Position numbers and translations under genes: made by a program. Below, in pieces: positions 12,245 through 14,599 of a stretch of 14,599 nt of DNA. The DNA is from Candidatus Krumholzibacteriia bacterium (lineage in GTDB: Bacteria; Krumholzibacteriota; Krumholzibacteriia; Krumholzibacteriales; Krumholzibacteriaceae). The DNA is taken from assembly GCA_028696635.1 (NCBI GenBank), contig JAQVGR010000008.1, positions 1 through 14,599 of the forward strand, read 5' to 3'. The notes beneath the pieces were generated by a model that ran no database searches, was not told where the DNA came from, and saw nothing but the letters and a program-made list of their open reading frames with translations. Position 1 is the stretch's first letter; each line of letters begins with the position of its first letter.

Positions 12245-14599
12245 ATGCGTATCCGATGCTCGTCCCTGTGCGTCCTCGTAGCGGCCGTTTCCCTTCTCGT
12301 CCCCCAGCCGCTCCTCGGCGGCTGGATAGAAGACGGGATCGAGCTCGACGGGGCGCCCTACGACCAAGGCAACGTGAGCGTCATCGGCGACGGCGAGGGA
12401 GGGGCCGTCGTCGTCTGGATGCGCGGGCTCAACGAGGGCGGCTACCTCAAGGGCGACATCTACGCGCAGCGCCTGGACAGATGGGGGAACAGCCTCTGGA
12501 CCTCCGGGGGGCAGCCGATCTGCGTCCTGACGGAGGACCAGACCCAGCCGAAGATCGTTGCGGACGGCGAGGGCGGATACATCATCTGCTGGACCGATCT
12601 GCGCCCGACGACTCACACCGATATCTACGCCCAGCGGATCGACGCCGACGGGACGCCTCTGTGGACGACGAACGGCGTCGCCGTCTGCACGGCCGCGTAC
12701 GGCCAGGGCAATCCCGTGATGATACCGTTCGAGGGGGGCGGCGCGGTGATCGCGTGGCAGGACACGCGCAGCGGCACCAACTACGATGTATACGCCCAGC
12801 GGGTGAGCAACGCGGGCTCGATGCTCTGGACCGCGGACGGCGTCGCCGTCTGCACCGATCCCTCCTTCCAGGAGCAGATCCGGATCGCGCCGGGGAGCGA
12901 CGGCGGGACGAATGTCGTCTGGCAGGACTCGCGCAACGGGCAGTACGACATCTACGCGAACTACCTGAGCGCTTCCGGCAGTCCGAACTGGGGGACCTCG
13001 GGAAACTGCATCTGCTGCGATCCCGCATCGCAGAGCTCCCCGGAGATGGTCAGCGAAGGGCTCGGCGGGGCGATCGTCGCGTGGGTGGATATGCGGAACG
13101 GGAACGCCGACATCTACGGGACCAGGGTCTATTACGGGAGCGGTTACTGGGGCGCGGGCGAAGCGTCGTCCATCTGCAGCGCAGCAGGGAACCAGAACTA
13201 CCACTCGATCGAGCGGTATGGAGTGTACGGCGCGGTCGTCGCCTGGAGGGACGAGCGCGGCGGCAATGTCGATCTCTACGCGCAGCGGATCGACGTGTCC
13301 AACAACCGGTACTGGGCGACCGACGGGATCGCGATCTGCTCGTATGTCGGAACCCAGGCGATCGAGGATATCGCCGAGGACGGCGCGGGGAACCTCGTCT
13401 TCGTCTGGTTCGACACGAGGGACATCTACAACGATCTCTACGCGCAGAAGGTGGACGGCGACGGAGCGGCGCTCTGGGATCCCCGCGGGGTTCCGGTCGC
13501 CACGGAGCGCTACAACAAGTGCTACTCGAAGGCCGCTGCGGACGGCGACGGCGGCGTCATCGTGGCATGGCAGGACTACCGCTCGGGCGATTCCGATCTC
13601 TACGCGCAGCGGATCGACGCGGTCGGATGCTGGGGGTACCCCTCGCCGGAGATAACCTCGATAGCCGACGTGCCGGGGGACCAGGGAGGGGCGCTGAGCG
13701 TCGAGTGGACGCGCGGCGAGCTCGACGTCTTCCCGTACGAGGTCATCACCCACTATTCCGTATGGAGGAGCCTCTCCGATCCCGAGACCGCGGCGGCTCT
13801 CTCGCGCGGGGAAAAGAGCGTCGATCCGGTCGACCTCGCCCCCGATTTCGAGGGGCGGGCCTACCGGTTCGTCACGCTCGACGGGGCGACCTACGGGTGG
13901 GAGTGGATCGGGAACGTACCGGCGCACCGGCTCGAGACCTACGCCTTCACGGCGCCGACGCTCTTCGATTCGACCGGAACGGGCGACGGCTGGCACCACT
14001 TCTTCGTCTCATCCCACTGCGACGATCCGTTCGCGTACTGGGACAGCCCCCCCGACAGCGGCTACTCTGTGGACAACCTCTCTCCTGAGCCGCCGGCGGG
14101 TCTCGCCGGCGAGCAGCAGCACGGCCCCGAGGGGCTGCTCCTCACATGGGCTCCGAACATCGAGGAAGACCTCTTCGGCTACCGCGTCTACCGGGGGCTC
14201 TCGAGCGATTTCATCCCCGGCGAAGGGAATCTCCTCGCCGCCCTGCCGGACACCCTGCTGCTCGACGACGAGTGGCGCTGGGACGAGGGGTACTTCTACA
14301 AGGTCTCCGCGGTCGACGTCCACGGGAACGAGAGCGGATGCGCCCTGCTCTCCCCCTCGCAGCTGACCGGCGACGAGCCGGGGGACGTGCCCTCCGCCGT
14401 CTTCCTCGCGCAGAACTGGCCGAATCCGTTCAACCCGGGCACGACCATCGCGTTCGGACTGAAGGAGCGGGGACACACGAGCCTGCGGATCTACGACGCC
14501 GCCGGTCGGCTCGTGGCGAGGCTCGTCGAGGAAACGATGCCGGCCGGCCGGCACACGATGGTGTGGGACGGCCGCGATCGTAACGAAGCCCCGGCGGCG
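12245..14599 (+). CDS. Secreted eight-repeat propeller-like protein with FlgD/T9SS-type C-terminus, 3' end beyond window
   Basis: The frame is open for 785 codons from ATG 12245 (AGGAGG 6 nt upstream) to the right edge, so the last residues are missing. A signal peptide (MRIRCSSLCVLVAAVSLLVPQPLLGG) is followed at about 45-460 by eight repeats of about 54 residues. Each has 'DGxGGxIVAWxDxR', 'D(I/L)YAQR(I/V)D' and 'LWxxxGVxIC', most likely blades of a beta-propeller. Two FnIII-like regions follow (about 465-600 and 614-705; 'LLLTWAPN..EDLFGYRVYRG'). From about residue 719 'FLAQNWPNPFNPGTT' begins a FlgD-like Ig domain of the type used for type IX secretion sorting or surface attachment in FCB bacteria. 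It is probably an exported or surface-bound protein; ligand and function are unknown. The nearby divergent gene encodes an exported hydrolase. Confidence 0.88.
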   Translation, partial: MRIRCSSLCVLVAAVSLLVPQPLLGGWIEDGIELDGAPYDQGNVSVIGDGEGGAVVVWMRGLNEGGYLKGDIYAQRLDRWGNSLWTSGGQPICVLTEDQTQPKIVADGEGGYIICWTDLRPTTHTDIYAQRIDADGTPLWTTNGVAVCTAAYGQGNPVMIPFEGGGAVIAWQDTRSGTNYDVYAQRVSNAGSMLWTADGVAVCTDPSFQEQIRIAPGSDGGTNVVWQDSRNGQYDIYANYLSASGSPNWGTSGNCICCDPASQSSPEMVSEGLGGAIVAWVDMRNGNADIYGTRVYYGSGYWGAGEASSICSAAGNQNYHSIERYGVYGAVVAWRDERGGNVDLYAQRIDVSNNRYWATDGIAICSYVGTQAIEDIAEDGAGNLVFVWFDTRDIYNDLYAQKVDGDGAALWDPRGVPVATERYNKCYSKAAADGDGGVIVAWQDYRSGDSDLYAQRIDAVGCWGYPSPEITSIADVPGDQGGALSVEWTRGELDVFPYEVITHYSVWRSLSDPETAAALSRGEKSVDPVDLAPDFEGRAYRFVTLDGATYGWEWIGNVPAHRLETYAFTAPTLFDSTGTGDGWHHFFVSSHCDDPFAYWDSPPDSGYSVDNLSPEPPAGLAGEQQHGPEGLLLTWAPNIEEDLFGYRVYRGLSSDFIPGEGNLLAALPDTLLLDDEWRWDEGYFYKVSAVDVHGNESGCALLSPSQLTGDEPGDVPSAVFLAQNWPNPFNPGTTIAFGLKERGHTSLRIYDAAGRLVARLVEETMPAGRHTMVWDGRDRNEAPAA
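12389..13624 (+). repeat. Eight-fold protein repeat (about 54 residues, 163 bp each)
   Basis: Motifs of the type D(I/L/V)YAQR recur eight times from residue 71 to 451 with a mean period near 54 residues. Most copies share Tyr and Arg; two are diverged (DIYANYLS, DIYGTRVY). Eight matching 'W-x-D-x-R'-like strands precede them. The DNA copies have diverged, so this is an old protein repeat and not a recent tandem duplication. Confidence 0.75.

Noticed and set aside
12389..13624. Possible CRISPR or DNA tandem-repeat array
   Set aside because: The periodicity of about 163 bp is at protein level in one open frame with diverged DNA; there are no identical short repeats with unique spacers.
12158..13999. 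613-codon minus-strand ORF and an overlapping plus-strand ORF at 12256-14088
   Set aside because: Both are out-of-frame shadows of the repeat protein; they inherit its periodicity but have no recognisable domain or ribosome binding site.

Overview
The window is GC-rich (roughly two thirds G+C by eye), with short AT-rich islands confined to intergenic regions. Several features point to an uncultured, Gram-negative member of the FCB superphylum, of the Krumholzibacteriota/Eisenbacteria kind: secreted Ig-like repeat proteins, FG-GAP/PGWP beta-propeller repeats, and a secreted protein ending in an 'AQNWPNPFNPGTT' FlgD-like/T9SS-type C-terminal domain. This assignment is inferred from protein style only; no rRNA or tRNA gene is visible.

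Layout. 1-1004 (-): start of a secreted Ig-like repeat protein that runs off the left edge, preceded by a gene-free stretch (1005-1535) with a 14-bp direct repeat. 1536-2738 (-): PPi-type phosphofructokinase with its own promoter and terminator. 3016-3639 (-): small cysteine-rich secreted protein with a good sigma70-type promoter overlapped by a Fur-box-like sequence. 3889-8136 (+): very large membrane histidine kinase with an extracytoplasmic beta-propeller. 8351-9745 (+): NtrC-family sigma54-dependent response regulator. 9746-10130: gene-free stretch holding tandem operators, a second sigma54 promoter and a probable small RNA. 10131-11988 (-): small two-TM membrane protein, CGGC-domain protein and TPR/alpha-beta hydrolase. 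12245-14599 (+): secreted protein with eight propeller-like repeats, FnIII-like domains and a sorting-type C-terminus, running off the right edge.

The most interesting part is 8137-10060. The same 16-bp palindrome (TGCGCA-N5-TGCGC) occurs once upstream of the NtrC-family gene and twice, 21 bp apart, just downstream of it. Each location is followed at nearly the same distance (about 128-130 bp to the -12 element) by a -24/-12 promoter sharing TGGTACG-N5-TGCA. This looks like a self-contained circuit. The propeller kinase would phosphorylate the NtrC-type regulator, which binds the palindromes as enhancers and activates its own gene plus a short downstream transcript with no convincing ORF. That transcript contains tandem GGAGGGGA repeats and ends in a strong hairpin. 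The layout resembles LuxO/Qrr of Vibrio (sigma54-driven sRNA next to its NtrC-family activator), but with unrelated sequence.
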